A DNA stretch of 64,000 nt, taken from the NCBI RefSeq assembly GCF_001999985.1, contig NZ_CP019645.1, forward strand, positions 62,001 to 126,000. The letters run 5' to 3'. The notes under the pieces are model-generated. The model saw nothing but the letters and a program-made list of their open reading frames with translations, ran no database searches and had not been told where the DNA came from. A program made the translations under genes and the position numbers. Of the stretch, positions 38,101-46,035 are shown in pieces (position 1 is the stretch's first letter; the number at the start of each line of letters is the position of its first letter). The stretch is from Helicobacter bilis (GTDB lineage: Bacteria; Campylobacterota; Campylobacteria; Campylobacterales; Helicobacteraceae).

Positions 38101-38774
38101 ATGATAAATATAATATGGTTGAAGAAGTAGGCTATGTTGATATGGAATCTCTAAATAGTAATTCTAAAACAAATAAAATATTCACACATAAGCCATTAAA
38201 ACATTTCAGCGTTAAAGAATCGGTTTTTCCTTTCAATAAATTGCCGGGAGCTGATTTACTACTAGGACCAGAGATGAAAAGCACAGGGGAGGTTATGGGG
38301 ATAGGCAAAAGCTTTGCATTCGCATTTGATAAAAGTCAAAGTGCATGTAGGAATCCACTGCCAAAAAAGGGAAAAATCTTTATTTCACTAAGAAATAGCG
38401 ATAAAAAACACGCCGCAGGACTAGCAAAAACCCTGCAAGAAATCGGCTTTGAGATTGTAGCCACACTTGGCACACATAAGATTCTAAGCGAGGCGGGTAT
38501 AGAGGCTAAGGCGGTGCTAAAAGTGAGTGAGGGCAGACCGCATATTAACGACATGATAGCAAACCATGAAATCGACATGGTAATTAACACAAGCAGTAAT
38601 AAAGCCCAGCCGGATGCAAGGCTTATTAGAGAAGCCGTTTTGCGTGCTAATATCCCATATTTTACAACCATTTCAGGTGCAAAGAGTGCCGCTATTGCTA
38701 TGCAGGCAAATAGCAATGATAATGAAAATACAAGAGTTAGCACTAAAGCATTGCAAGATTATCTCAATGAGTAG
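35124..38774 (+). CDS. carB: carbamoyl-phosphate synthase large subunit with linker insertion
   Basis: CarB makes carbamoyl phosphate from bicarbonate, ATP and ammonia for arginine and pyrimidine synthesis. Both ATP-grasp halves are intact: the first with [20 protein letters not shown] and the second with [20 protein letters not shown]. The C-terminal allosteric domain ([11 protein letters not shown] onward) is present. At 1216 residues it is longer than the usual 1070-1090. The extra is a Ser/Asn/Asp-rich stretch at about residues 557-660, exactly between the two halves. Its DNA contains inverted repeats (36834-36851 with 36884-36901, and 37023-37068), so it looks like a repeat element tolerated in a surface linker. 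AAAGGATATAT precedes the ATG. carA is not nearby. Confidence 0.96.
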   Translation: MPNPTQQTQKIAPKRTDIHTILLIGSGPIVIGQACEFDYSGTQAVKTLKSLGYRVVLINSNPATIMTDPDFADRTYIEPITEEIIADIIKRESVDAILPTMGGQTALNVAMSMYEKGMLEGIEFLGAKPSAIKKGEDRQAFKEAMLKIGMDLPKSRYAYTEEEALEAAKEIGFPLIIRASFTLAGGGSGVAYNIDEFKAVAKNGLETSPINEILIEESLLGWKEYEMEVIRDKFDNCIIVCSIENLDPMGVHTGDSITIAPALTLTDKEYQRMRDASFKILREIGVDTGGSNVQFAINPKNGRMTVIEMNPRVSRSSALASKATGYPIAKVATMLAVGFSLDEIKNDITGTPASFEPSIDYIVTKIPRFTFEKFPQADSTLTTSMKSIGEVMAIGGSFKESLQKALCSLETGIFGLNQICNDLETIKKEIRRPNANRLLYIAEGFGLGMSIEEMHELCKIDKWFLHEIKEIVDSESSITSQILSDESLMRRIKSYGFSDKMIAHWLKHNDGMEISESEVYQARIGLGVECVYNEVDTCAAEFPSLTPYLYSTIGNFMSVGNSALGNHSGDFVDFRGTADSMSSSPLKSTKSSTSNTANPRIADSVNTECQDSSDMDSSNTENSSIASEVRGLSKNCAETSLKGCRTSNSADSREIHHETNFPKVMIIGGGPNRIGQGIEFDYCCVHSSFALNDLGIKSIMYNCNPETVSTDYDTSDVLYFEPIDFERVRAVIEREKPDGIIVHFGGQTPLKLANSLTKINAKIIGTSAKVIDTAEDREKFASFVNNLGLKQPQNGIAYEKEQAYSVANKIGFPVLVRPSYVLGGRAMRIVYDDDELKQYMDEVIAVSDSSPVLIDKFLEYAIELDVDCISDGESVYIGGIMEHIEEAGIHSGDSASSLPTINIRESMLKEIEQSTAKIALKLGVVGLMNVQYAIYNNELYLIEVNPRASRTVPFVSKATGLPLAKIATRVMWNHSVKKAESKDSILEEALRFYDKYNMVEEVGYVDMESLNSNSKTNKIFTHKPLKHFSVKESVFPFNKLPGADLLLGPEMKSTGEVMGIGKSFAFAFDKSQSACRNPLPKKGKIFISLRNSDKKHAAGLAKTLQEIGFEIVATLGTHKILSEAGIEAKAVLKVSEGRPHINDMIANHEIDMVINTSSNKAQPDARLIREAVLRANIPYFTTISGAKSAAIAMQANSNDNENTRVSTKALQDYLNE
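36834..37100. repeat. palindromic repeat insertion within carB
   Basis: TTTTGTGGATTTTAGGGG (36834-36851) is inverted at 36884-36901. A second palindrome spans about 37023-37068, with GAATTGTGCG and CGCACAAGCAATTC as arms around AGCC-TAAA-GGGCT. The element stays in frame and encodes phrases such as [11 protein letters not shown] and SPLKSTKSS. Confidence 0.7.
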
Positions 38775-38811
38775 TTGAAAATAATTTAAACAATAAAAGA
38801 AAGGATAAGTC

Positions 38812-39667
38812 ATGTTTGATAATTTTCCAAAGATAAGAGAGGCACTACCACAAGCCTACCAAGAGATTTATGAGCAATTTTATAAAAGCAATCGAGAGGG
38901 CGAAGGGGTAGCAAGTGGCTTAGCCCAAAAGCTAGAGCGTTGGCTACATTACAAAGTAGCCAATGACACACAAGGCATTAGCGGACATAAAACCCTAGAA
39001 ATAGGTGCAGGAACGCTTAATCAAATATCCTATGAAAACGATTTCACACATTATGATATTATAGAGCCATTTGAAGCCCTTTATAAAGATTCCCCAAAAC
39101 TCCAACATATCAATGCCATATATAAAGATATTGCAGAAGTAGCACAAAGCAGTGATATTAACGGGGGGGGGGGGGGTAAATACAAATGCCGATAAAATAA
39201 GTGCATTTGCCAAATCCCACATAGAATCCCCTACTTCCCTTGAATCCACGCAATCCATTAAATCCCAAATCCAAAGCCCATTTTATGACAGAATCATCTC
39301 TTGTGCGGTTTTAGAACATATTGCAAACTTGCCTGAAGTAGTAGCACACTCGTGCTTGTTACTGAAAGATGATGGCGTGTTTTCCGCTGCTATCCCAAGC
39401 CAAGCTAGATTCCTATGGACTATGGCTTATAAACTCTCAACCGGCATAGAATTTAGACTTAAATACAAGCTAGATTATGATGTCATTATGAATTATGAGC
39501 ATATCAACACGCAAAAAGAGATTGTTGAAATATGCGATTATTTCTTTGATTCTGTGAAAAAGTCGCTTTTTGGCGTGTGTGATGAGCTTTCAATCTACAC
39601 ACACCTTTCTTGCAGAAAGCCAAATAGACAGAGGGCAAAGGATTATCTTGCCTTGCTTAAGTCGTAA
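38812..39667 (+). CDS. phase-variable class I SAM methyltransferase (out of frame here)
   Basis: AAGAAAGGATAAGTC precedes the ATG. The first 115 codons give a methyltransferase start with motif I KTLEIGAGTLNQI and YDIIEPF. A G14 tract (39163-39176) follows GATATTAAC and leads into a stop at about 39195. The alternative frame is open to 39667 and contains YDRIISCAVLEHIANLPEVV and LLLKDDGVFSAAIPSQARFLW, the rest of the fold. G13 or G16 would restore about 285 residues. A short S/T-rich insert after the tract again seems added to the domain. It lies 37 bases after carB on the same strand. Confidence 0.82.
39163..39176 (+). repeat. G14 contingency tract
   Basis: Fourteen G between GATATTAAC and TAAATAC within the SAM methyltransferase gene. 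The left flank resembles that of the tract at 42028-42039 (AATATTAAC). Confidence 0.95.
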
Positions 39668-39689
39668 GCTATTTTTAGGATCTCTAGAC

Positions 39690-39874
39690 GCTGTAATTTT
39701 GATATTGCGTATAAATGTCTGCAACCTATACGACAATATTATTTTCCCCAGCTATATAGATTTTCATCGATACAGCCTTACGCGCGTAGCTAAAATAAGA
39801 AATAAAAGCACGCAGTTGCTTATGTATCTCAAAGAAGTGTATTCTATCTTTTTTTGCTACAATACTGCTGTTTT
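39690..39874 (-). pseudogene. relic of a second formyltransferase gene
   Basis: The stretch 39745-39800 matches the start region of the intact formyltransferase gene (41332-41390), including AGATTTTCATCGATACAGCC with the start codon. The stretch 39808-39835 matches an internal part (40705-40735; GCACGCAGTTG followed by TTATGTATCTCAAAG). The pieces are collapsed together and cannot encode a protein. This is what remains of a tandem copy directly downstream of the operon. Confidence 0.6.
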
Positions 39875-40435
39875 TTACTGAATTTTCAAAGATTCTATAA
39901 AGCAATCTATATCAAGTGGCATAAACTTTAGATATTTCTGTTTAGTTTTCTCGTATTCTTGGCGTGTGAAATGGAAATAATAGTTTTGTGTATCCTCTGC
40001 AACAATACTTGCACCAAACTTTTGATGAAATGCAACTACGCGTTCATTTTCTTTTCTCACATCAAAATGACTTTGTGTGAAACCAAGTCCATAAAATGCA
40101 AACTCATAAACACAACAAACAGATTCTATTGCAGCATAAAAAGGTGCATTTTCAATAGTGATAAAACTCCCCCAACAAAAAGAATCCTCTAAAAAATCAT
40201 AAAGACGCACCAAGCCAAGTGGCACACACTCTTCTATCACAAAATAATATTCCTTGCCTAAAGATTCACGCTTTTTGTAATCTACAATCCATTCCCTTTG
40301 CTTTTCAATCTCGCTATCAATAGGGTGCAAAAACCTTGCTTTATGTTGATTAGAACGCAACGATAAAATAAATTCCGCATCAAAAACCTCCACCAAACGC
40401 AAAGTAATCTTGCGACCTTTTATCACCGCCATCAT
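39875..40435 (-). CDS. GNAT-family acetyltransferase
   Basis: About 186 residues from the tandem ATG codons at 40435 and 40432. The start MAVIKGRKITLRLVEVFDAEFIL is that of GNAT enzymes of the RimJ/PseH kind, followed by SFITIENAPFYAAIES and FTQSHFDVRKENERVVAFHQKFGA, the acetyl-CoA-binding half. A longer in-frame extension to a TTG at 40516 exists but lacks family similarity. The stop of the read-through frame of the upstream formyltransferase overlaps this ATG (ATGA at 40435-40432), supporting the start and suggesting coupling. It likely acetylates an amino sugar. It is the last gene of the operon. Confidence 0.8.
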   Translation of the reverse strand: MMAVIKGRKITLRLVEVFDAEFILSLRSNQHKARFLHPIDSEIEKQREWIVDYKKRESLGKEYYFVIEECVPLGLVRLYDFLEDSFCWGSFITIENAPFYAAIESVCCVYEFAFYGLGFTQSHFDVRKENERVVAFHQKFGASIVAEDTQNYYFHFTRQEYEKTKQKYLKFMPLDIDCFIESLKIQ

Positions 40436-40520
40436 CGCACAACCCCTAAAAGCAATCGTTGCGATAAAAAGCATTGACACAATAGGGTAGTCAAACATTT
40501 TGCTAAAAGATTCCAAATAG

Positions 40521-41360
40521 CTACAAGGTATTCACCCCCCCCCCCCCATAAGTATCTTTATAGGCAAGAATCTTAAATCCATCAACACCAGAAATTATAA
40601 AATACTCATTACTATCAATTAAAACATTGCTTCCTATAAACTCTTGTGTTAAAACAGATTCCATAATCCTTACACCACAAATACTAGGCAGTTGATATTC
40701 TCTAAAGATAAAAGCACGCAGTTGATTATGTATCTCAAAGCTTGTTTTTTTGAGATTTATTACAATATTATTAAAATCAATCTCTTTTCTAGAAAAATAG
40801 CTCCCACCCATATAGCTTTGCTTTTTTACAGAATAAGTGCCATTTAATAAATGAAAAAGATTCTGTTTAAAGAGCAAAAACGCGTATTTGTTATAGCTAT
40901 CATACAGCATTCTAGCACTATCTTGAAGCCCGATAGCAAAAGTCATTTGATCGACAATATCACCCGTATCAACACCAGAATCTATTTTATGCAGCGTAAC
41001 TCCAGCCTCACTTTCCCCATATAAAAGCGGCATTATGGAAGTATAAGCACCTTTATATTTTGGAAGATTGGAGAAATGGATATTAAAAAGATTCTTACTT
41101 GCAAACTTTTCTATATCAATAAGCTTATCAAACTCTAATGAAATAAATAATAAATCACTCATTGCATATATGTCCTGCAATGTTACAACCTTAAGATTCT
41201 CATCTTTAGCACATTTTAAAAGCGAATATTGCCAAGTATCATACCCACAATCACTTGCATTCGGTAAAATGAAAATATCCTGCCTGCAAATACCAATGTG
41301 TAATAAATACCTTAGCGCCCACACTGCAATATTATTCTTTCCAGCTATACAGATTTTCAT
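40521..41360 (-). CDS. formyltransferase-like protein with 3' G tract
   Basis: A 279-residue protein as read here. The N-terminal domain is a formyltransferase: MKICIAGKNNIAVWALRYLL, then LFNIHFSNLPKYKGAYTSIMPLLYGESEAGVTLHKIDSGVDTGDIVD in overlapping pieces, with the catalytic Asn-His-Asp set (N in FNIHFS, H, and D in GVDTGDI). Such enzymes formylate amino sugars such as Qui3N using formyl-tetrahydrofolate. The C-terminal part is unique. A G13 tract (40535-40547) lies five codons before the stop. With G14 or G11 the frame would continue about 33 codons and stop at 40432-40434, overlapping the GNAT start. With G12 it would stop directly after the tract. Confidence 0.82.
   Translation of the reverse strand: MKICIAGKNNIAVWALRYLLHIGICRQDIFILPNASDCGYDTWQYSLLKCAKDENLKVVTLQDIYAMSDLLFISLEFDKLIDIEKFASKNLFNIHFSNLPKYKGAYTSIMPLLYGESEAGVTLHKIDSGVDTGDIVDQMTFAIGLQDSARMLYDSYNKYAFLLFKQNLFHLLNGTYSVKKQSYMGGSYFSRKEIDFNNIVINLKKTSFEIHNQLRAFIFREYQLPSICGVRIMESVLTQEFIGSNVLIDSNEYFIISGVDGFKILAYKDTYGGGGVNTL
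40535..40547 (-). repeat. G13 tract (minus strand) at the formyltransferase 3' end
   Basis: Thirteen C on the plus strand. On the coding strand GATACTTAT precedes and TGAATACC follows. Current frame ends VNTL. Confidence 0.95.
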
Positions 41361-41441
41361 CGATACAGCCTTATATGTGTAGCTAAAATGAGAGAGTGAA
41401 GCACAGAATCTAAAAGGATAGAAAAAGCAGTAAAATAGGGA

Positions 41442-41900
41442 TTAGTTACCCCCCCCCCCCCGTATAGCAACTTTATTACCTATTACTTTAGCATTATCAC
41501 AAACATCTTTTGTTACAATAGCGCCTGCTCCAATAAGCGCATTTTCACCGATAGTAATCCCGGGTAAAATCACAGCACCCGCTCCAATAGAAGCCCCTTT
41601 TTTAATCGTTGTCTTTAAAAACTCGCTAGGATATTGCTTTGATTTTGGATATTTATCATTAGTAAAACTCACATTAGGACCGATAAATACATTATCCTCA
41701 ATCCTTAGTCCATCCCACACCTGCACCCCACATTTTATCGTTACATTATTGCCGATTACAACATCATTTTCAATGAAGCAGTGAGAGCAAATATTACAAT
41801 TCTCCCCTATAATCGCATTGGGTAACACCACGCAAAACTGCCAGATTCTAGTCCCTTTGCCAATATTTTGGCTTTGCACATCAGAGAGTGGGTGTATCAC
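41442..41900 (-). CDS. hexapeptide sugar acyltransferase with 3' G tract
   Basis: A 152-residue left-handed beta-helix acetyltransferase close in pattern to FdtC/QdtC enzymes that N-acetylate dTDP-3-amino-3,6-dideoxyhexoses. Marks are [52 protein letters not shown] and [17 protein letters not shown]. The start is GTG; it overlaps the stop of the read-through frame of the upstream gene (GTGA at 41900-41897). A G13 tract (41449-41461) replaces the usual ending after VIGNK. In this frame the protein ends RGGGGN. G12 or G15 would extend it about 29 codons to a TGA overlapping the formyltransferase ATG. Confidence 0.85.
   Translation of the reverse strand: MIHPLSDVQSQNIGKGTRIWQFCVVLPNAIIGENCNICSHCFIENDVVIGNNVTIKCGVQVWDGLRIEDNVFIGPNVSFTNDKYPKSKQYPSEFLKTTIKKGASIGAGAVILPGITIGENALIGAGAIVTKDVCDNAKVIGNKVAIRGGGGN
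41449..41461 (-). repeat. G13 tract (minus strand) at the acyltransferase 3' end
   Basis: On the coding strand GTTGCTATAC precedes and TAACTAATCC follows. Confidence 0.95.
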
Positions 41901-42024
41901 GCCGCCCCCTTTGTAATGGGGTTTAAAGCAAAGTTTGTAATAGGTTTGCTAGAGTAGTATTTGAATCTTTTGTATTGAGTATGCCAAGATATAACGCTTT
42001 TAGTTGCAAAACACTTAAGGGTTA

Positions 42025-42975
42025 TTACCCCCCCCCCCCGTTAATATTCAGCTCATAAAAACTATGCACGATAGTCCTTGCACCAAACCCCTCTTTTTGT
42101 GCGATAAGTCCTTCGTTTAAGAATAAACCATTATTCTCTGTGGAGATTCCAAAGTCAAAGTATTGTTTTGTTGTAGCATATTTATCTATCAATGTTTTTA
42201 TAAGTAAGTCTAGCGCACCCACTGCCCTGCCCTTTTCACTTGTTGCTAAATATTGTGTATGCACGAGATTTGGATAGATAAAAAGCAAAGTAGCTGCTAG
42301 AATCTCATTATTTTGTTTTGCAAAGTAGAGAGTAATATTTTCTTTAAATCTATTGTGAAGTAATTCTAACTCTTTGGCTGAATGCACGGCTTGTGTATTA
42401 TGCTTTGTTTGCAAGACTTCATTTAATAGCGTGATAAAAGCGGGGAAGTTGGTGGAAGATTCTATTTGCACTTCATTTTTTAATGCCTTTTTTACACCCC
42501 TTTTTCTTAACTCACTGAATCTAATGGGATTTTGTAAATAAATCGTAGCGGAACAATCTATCCGCATTATCTTAGCTCCACTTCTAAACAACGCATACAA
42601 ATCTTCCTCAGCTGATACCTTATGGTATATATGCGGTATGCTTTTATAAATCAAGCGATTAGATTTAATTTCTCGCATATACTCTTGCAATTTGCAAAAA
42701 CACTCAAGCATTTTTTGCTGTCGCATAGAATAATCAACAATAAATCCACCAAAAGTTAGCCCTTGATGAGAATATAATACGCAATCTTTGATATTTAAAG
42801 GTAAAAGGGCGATAAGCTTAGAATCTTCATAAAACATTAATGAATGATCCATAAATCTATCAGCGTGATAGTCCATATAATTTCTATCAAACATAAAGAT
42901 TCCATTTTTAGAATCTCTGTTAAAGGCATTCCATGTGTTTGCATACTCATTTGTGTAAGGCAAGATTCTAATCAT
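42025..42975 (-). CDS. GNAT/FemAB-like transferase, copy B, with 3' G tract
   Basis: About 316 residues from the ATG at 42975, which overlaps the stop of copy A (ATGA) and fits the paralogue start (MRICRYE versus MIRILPYT). The family is GNAT-like with a FemAB-type layout: NGIFMFDRNYMDYHADRF, LIALLPLNI and AKQNNEILAATLLFIYP. It is nearly identical to copy A over the last 140 residues and most of the first 75, but differs in the middle (about 100-180). The G12 tract (42028-42039) is followed directly by TAA. G13 or G10 would add about 43 codons and end at 41897-41899, overlapping the acyltransferase GTG. It probably acylates a sugar; no reaction is proven. Confidence 0.78.
   Translation of the reverse strand: MIRILPYTNEYANTWNAFNRDSKNGIFMFDRNYMDYHADRFMDHSLMFYEDSKLIALLPLNIKDCVLYSHQGLTFGGFIVDYSMRQQKMLECFCKLQEYMREIKSNRLIYKSIPHIYHKVSAEEDLYALFRSGAKIMRIDCSATIYLQNPIRFSELRKRGVKKALKNEVQIESSTNFPAFITLLNEVLQTKHNTQAVHSAKELELLHNRFKENITLYFAKQNNEILAATLLFIYPNLVHTQYLATSEKGRAVGALDLLIKTLIDKYATTKQYFDFGISTENNGLFLNEGLIAQKEGFGARTIVHSFYELNINGGGG
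42028..42039 (-). repeat. G12 tract (minus strand) at the 3' end of GNAT-like copy B
   Basis: On the coding strand AATATTAAC precedes and TAATAACC follows, so the present frame stops immediately. Confidence 0.95.
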
Positions 42976-44063
42976 AGAATCCCCCTTTTGTTTTTGCAAT
43001 ATTTAACCGCAAAAATACCAAACAACAAAGAGTAAAAGTATAGAAAAATGTGGTAACAAAAAAGTAGCGAAAATAGAGGTAACTTACCCCCCCCCCCCAT
43101 AGTAGTCATGGCATTTGCAGTTATAGTCGCCAAAGCACTAAGCTCATAAAAACTATGCACGATAGTCCTTGCACCAAACCCCTCTTTTTGTGCGATAAGT
43201 CCTTCGTTTAAGAATAAACCATTATTCTCTGTGGAGATTCCAAAGTCAAAGTATTGTTTTGTTGTAGCATATTTATCTATCAATGTTTTTATAAGTAAGT
43301 CTAGCGCACCCACTGCCCTGCCCTTTTCACTTGTTGCTAAATATTGTGTATGCACGAGATTTGGATAGATAAAAAGCAGGGTAGCTGCTAGAATCTCATT
43401 ATTTTGTTTTGCGATATAGAGAGTAATATTTTCTTTAAATCTGTTATGAAGTAATTCTAACTCTTTGGCTGAATGCACAGCTTGTGTATTATGCTTTGTT
43501 TGCAAGACTTCATTTAATAGCGTGATAAAAGCGGGGAAGTTGGTGGAAGATTCTATAACCACACCTTCACGCTTTGCCCTAGAAATCTGTGCTTTTCTAC
43601 CCTTTGGCATTGAAAGTAAATGTGCTAAATTAATGCTTGAAGAGCAATCTGTGCGGCAGGGCTTTGCCCCAAAGAGAGACAACGCATATATATCCTCTTG
43701 TGCGGGGTATTTGTGATAAATATAGGGGATTGCTTTATAAATCATCTTTTGTGCCTTAATCTCTCGCATATACTCTAATAACGCCTTGAAACACTCAAGC
43801 ATTTTGTATTGCTTCATTATGGAATTAGTGATAAATCCACCAAAAGTTAGCCCCTGATGAGAATATAATACACAATCTTTGATATTTAAAGGTAAAAGGG
43901 CAATAAGCTTAGAATCTTCATAAAACATTAATGAATGATCTATAAATCTATCGGCGTGATAGTCCATATAATTTCTATCAAACATAAAGATTCCATTTTT
44001 AGAATCTTTATTAAAAGCATTCCAATCAGCACAATGCTTCATCTCGTATCGACAGATTCTCAT
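42972..44063 (-). CDS. GNAT/FemAB-like transferase, copy A, reading through its G tract
   Basis: A 363-residue protein. Residues 1-315 are the GNAT/FemAB-like domain shared with copy B. It then reads ANAMTTM, four Gly from the G12 tract (43087-43098), and a tail KLPLFSLLFCYHIFLYF onward that is strongly hydrophobic and ends in KYCKNKRGIL. The tail could be a membrane anchor. The TGA at 42974-42972 overlaps the ATG of copy B. Its own ATG overlaps the end of the methyltransferase copy B frame (ATGA at 44063-44060). Of the five coupled tracts this is the only one in the read-through state here. Confidence 0.8.
   Translation of the reverse strand: MRICRYEMKHCADWNAFNKDSKNGIFMFDRNYMDYHADRFIDHSLMFYEDSKLIALLPLNIKDCVLYSHQGLTFGGFITNSIMKQYKMLECFKALLEYMREIKAQKMIYKAIPYIYHKYPAQEDIYALSLFGAKPCRTDCSSSINLAHLLSMPKGRKAQISRAKREGVVIESSTNFPAFITLLNEVLQTKHNTQAVHSAKELELLHNRFKENITLYIAKQNNEILAATLLFIYPNLVHTQYLATSEKGRAVGALDLLIKTLIDKYATTKQYFDFGISTENNGLFLNEGLIAQKEGFGARTIVHSFYELSALATITANAMTTMGGGGKLPLFSLLFCYHIFLYFYSLLFGIFAVKYCKNKRGIL
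43087..43098 (-). repeat. G12 tract (minus strand) in GNAT-like copy A
   Basis: On the coding strand ACTACTAT precedes, identical to the flank of the G16 tract at 31339, and TAAGTTACC follows. Confidence 0.95.
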
Positions 44064-44847
44064 ATATCCACCTTGCCTATACTTGCCTTACATGCACTCA
44101 CTTTGCAATTTAGAAATATTTCCGCACCAAACTCTGGTAGATATTCAGTCATTTTATCTAGTCCTAATAACAGATTCTCATCAATGATTCCATTTTGCAT
44201 ACACTCTTGCATTTTCTTGTGATTAAAGGGTTTAATAAAATATGAGCCTTTATCCATAATGCTTACCCCCCCCCCCCATTAGTTTTATTTACAAAGTCTA
44301 TAAGACTTGCAAGGGAAAAAGTTGTGTGTTGCTGGAGATTTTTAGCAGTATGTGTTAAACCGCCAAGTGCTGGGATAAGCCCACTTTGATACGCCCACAA
44401 TAAATGGAATGAATACGCATTAGGCACATTAATATGAAGTAAAGTATCGCTATCACACAAGCTAAATATATCTTTTAAAAAAGATTCTGGATTTATCACT
44501 TCGTGTAAAAGAGAGCTAAGGATAATGAAATCAAATTTTTGTGTTTTTAACTCTATAAGTTTAGATTCTACAAAGTCATTTACCACTTGAATATTTTTAG
44601 CACCCTTAGAATCTTTTTGTGCTTTCTCTGCAAAGACTTTGGAAGGCTCAACAATACAAAACGATTCAAAATTTTTATAATGATTTACTATAGAATCACT
44701 ACCACAACCTATCTCTAGTATATGTTTCGCATTATAAGATTCTAAAAACTCTAAAACTTTCTTACGGCGAAAAGACACCATAATGCTTTCAAAGTCATAA
44801 GAACTCGCTAGATAATCTTGCGTATATTTATCTATATCTCGTTGCAT
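44060..44847 (-). CDS. SAM methyltransferase, copy B, phase-variable (truncated here)
   Basis: Start at MQRDIDKYTQDY (ATG 44847), as in copy A, with AAAGGGTAAAA before it. The SAM motif is HILEIGCGSDSIVNHY, and LHEVINPESFLKDIF and LHINVPNAYSFHLLWAY follow. A G12 tract (44266-44277) after NKTN meets TAA, so the product here lacks its last 65 or so residues. The other frame continues SIMDKGSYFIKPFNHKK to the end at 44060, matching the copy A C-terminus. G13 or G10 restores it. The restored frame ends in TGA overlapping the start of GNAT-like copy A. Confidence 0.82.
44266..44277 (-). repeat. G12 tract (minus strand) in methyltransferase copy B
   Basis: On the coding strand AAAACTAAT precedes and TAAGCATT follows. 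At the same place copy A has a short tandem repeat (CAAG three times) instead. Confidence 0.95.
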
Positions 44848-44884
44848 TTTTACCCTTTGACTGCTTTTATTCTTATGAAACATT

Positions 44885-45637
44885 TCATGCACTCACTTTG
44901 CAATTTAGAAATATTTCTGCACCAAACTCTGGTAGATATTCAGTCATTTTATCTAGTCCTAATAACAGATTCTCATCAATGATTCCATTTTGCATACACT
45001 CTTGCATTTTCTTGTGATTAAAGGGTTTAATAAAATATGAGCCTTTATCTACAATGCTTGCTTGCTTGTCAACCTTAATAACAAAATCTACAAGGGTGGA
45101 AAGAGAAAAAGCCGTATGTCTTTGAAACTCTCTCGCTTCTTTCGTAATATCCCCAATTGTCTCAATAAGCCCACTTTGATACGCCCACAATAAATGGAAT
45201 GAATACGCATTAGGCACATTAATATGAAGTAAAGTATCGCTATCACACAAGCTAAATATATCTTTTAAAAAAGATTCTGGATTTATCACTTCGTGTAAAA
45301 GAGAGCTAAGGATAATGAAATCAAATTTTTGTGTTTTTAACTCTATAAGTTTAGATTCTACAAAGTCATTTACCACTTGAATATTTTTAGCACCCTTAGA
45401 ATCTTTTTGTGCTTTCTCTGCAAAGACTTTGGAAGGCTCAACAATACAAAAAGTTTCAAAATCTTTATAATAATTCATTATAGAATCATTGCCACAACCT
45501 ATCTCTAGTATATGTTTCGCATTATAAGATTCTAAAAACTCTAAGACTTTTTTACGGCGAAAAGACACCATAATGCTTTCAAAGTCATAAGAACTCGCTA
45601 GATAATCTTGCGTATATTTATCTATATCTCGTTGCAT
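44885..45637 (-). CDS. SAM methyltransferase, copy A (intact)
   Basis: A 250-residue class I methyltransferase with motif I HILEIGCGNDSIMNYY, CIVEPSKVFAEKA, FDFIILSSLLHEVINP and LLHINVPNAYSFHLLW. It shares a long, essentially identical central block with copy B (45165-45440 against 44385-44660), flanked by divergent parts. There is no G tract: the equivalent site encodes VDKQASIVDKGSYF. It starts three bases after the FdtA-like stop. Its stop overlaps an ATG, but the copy B start lies 38 bases further on. It probably methylates the dTDP-sugar or the finished glycan. Confidence 0.85.
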   Translation of the reverse strand: MQRDIDKYTQDYLASSYDFESIMVSFRRKKVLEFLESYNAKHILEIGCGNDSIMNYYKDFETFCIVEPSKVFAEKAQKDSKGAKNIQVVNDFVESKLIELKTQKFDFIILSSLLHEVINPESFLKDIFSLCDSDTLLHINVPNAYSFHLLWAYQSGLIETIGDITKEAREFQRHTAFSLSTLVDFVIKVDKQASIVDKGSYFIKPFNHKKMQECMQNGIIDENLLLGLDKMTEYLPEFGAEIFLNCKVSA

Positions 45638-45639
45638 TT

Positions 45640-46035
45640 TTACCCTTTGACTGCTTTTAAAAATTCATCATAATCGCGGATATATTCACTCTCATCATAG
45701 TAATCGCTAGCTAAAATCATTAGCTTACAACCATATGAGAAATTCCGCATTTCTCGCCACATATTTTTGCCAATATATAAGCCCACATCGGGGCGATTAA
45801 GCCATATAGACTGCCGCTTTTGCCCATCATCTAGGACAAACTCACACGCACCATCCATTGCCACTACAAGCTGCTCCAAATGCTTATGCGCGTGGAATCC
45901 CCTCTCTTCATCAGGCAATGTATCATAAATGTAATACACCCTTTTAATCGCAAAAGGGAGATTTTTATTAGATTCTAAAGCGATGAGTTTCCCGCGTTTA
46001 TCCCCGATCGTTTGTAACTGCATAACTTTATACAT
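45640..46035 (-). CDS. FdtA/QdtA-like dTDP-4-keto-6-deoxyhexose 3,4-ketoisomerase
   Basis: A 131-residue cupin of the WxcM/FdtA type. The catalytic region is RGFHAHKHLEQLVVAMDG with the paired histidines of HAH; KRVYYIYD and PDVGLYIGKNMWREM are further family marks. It converts the 4-keto product of RfbB to a 3-keto-6-deoxyhexose, the precursor of Fuc3N or Qui3N. Product stereochemistry cannot be read. It overlaps the end of rfbB by eight bases. Confidence 0.88.
   Translation of the reverse strand: MYKVMQLQTIGDKRGKLIALESNKNLPFAIKRVYYIYDTLPDEERGFHAHKHLEQLVVAMDGACEFVLDDGQKRQSIWLNRPDVGLYIGKNMWREMRNFSYGCKLMILASDYYDESEYIRDYDEFLKAVKG

Noticed and set aside
38336-38743. 135-codon minus-strand frame opposite the 3' end of carB
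   Set aside because: Fully inside carB on the other strand; its hydrophobic composition follows from the carB codons.
40436-40516. Extended GNAT start at TTG 40516
   Set aside because: The extra 27 residues do not resemble the family, and the read-through frame of the upstream gene ends exactly at the ATG at 40435.
40521-40550. In-frame fusion of the formyltransferase to the GNAT enzyme by slippage
   Set aside because: The GNAT frame has TGA directly after the G tract, so no tract length yields a fusion; only coupling is possible.
45056-45071. Three CAAG units considered as a possible array
   Set aside because: Only three four-base units inside a coding region; not a CRISPR or regulatory array.
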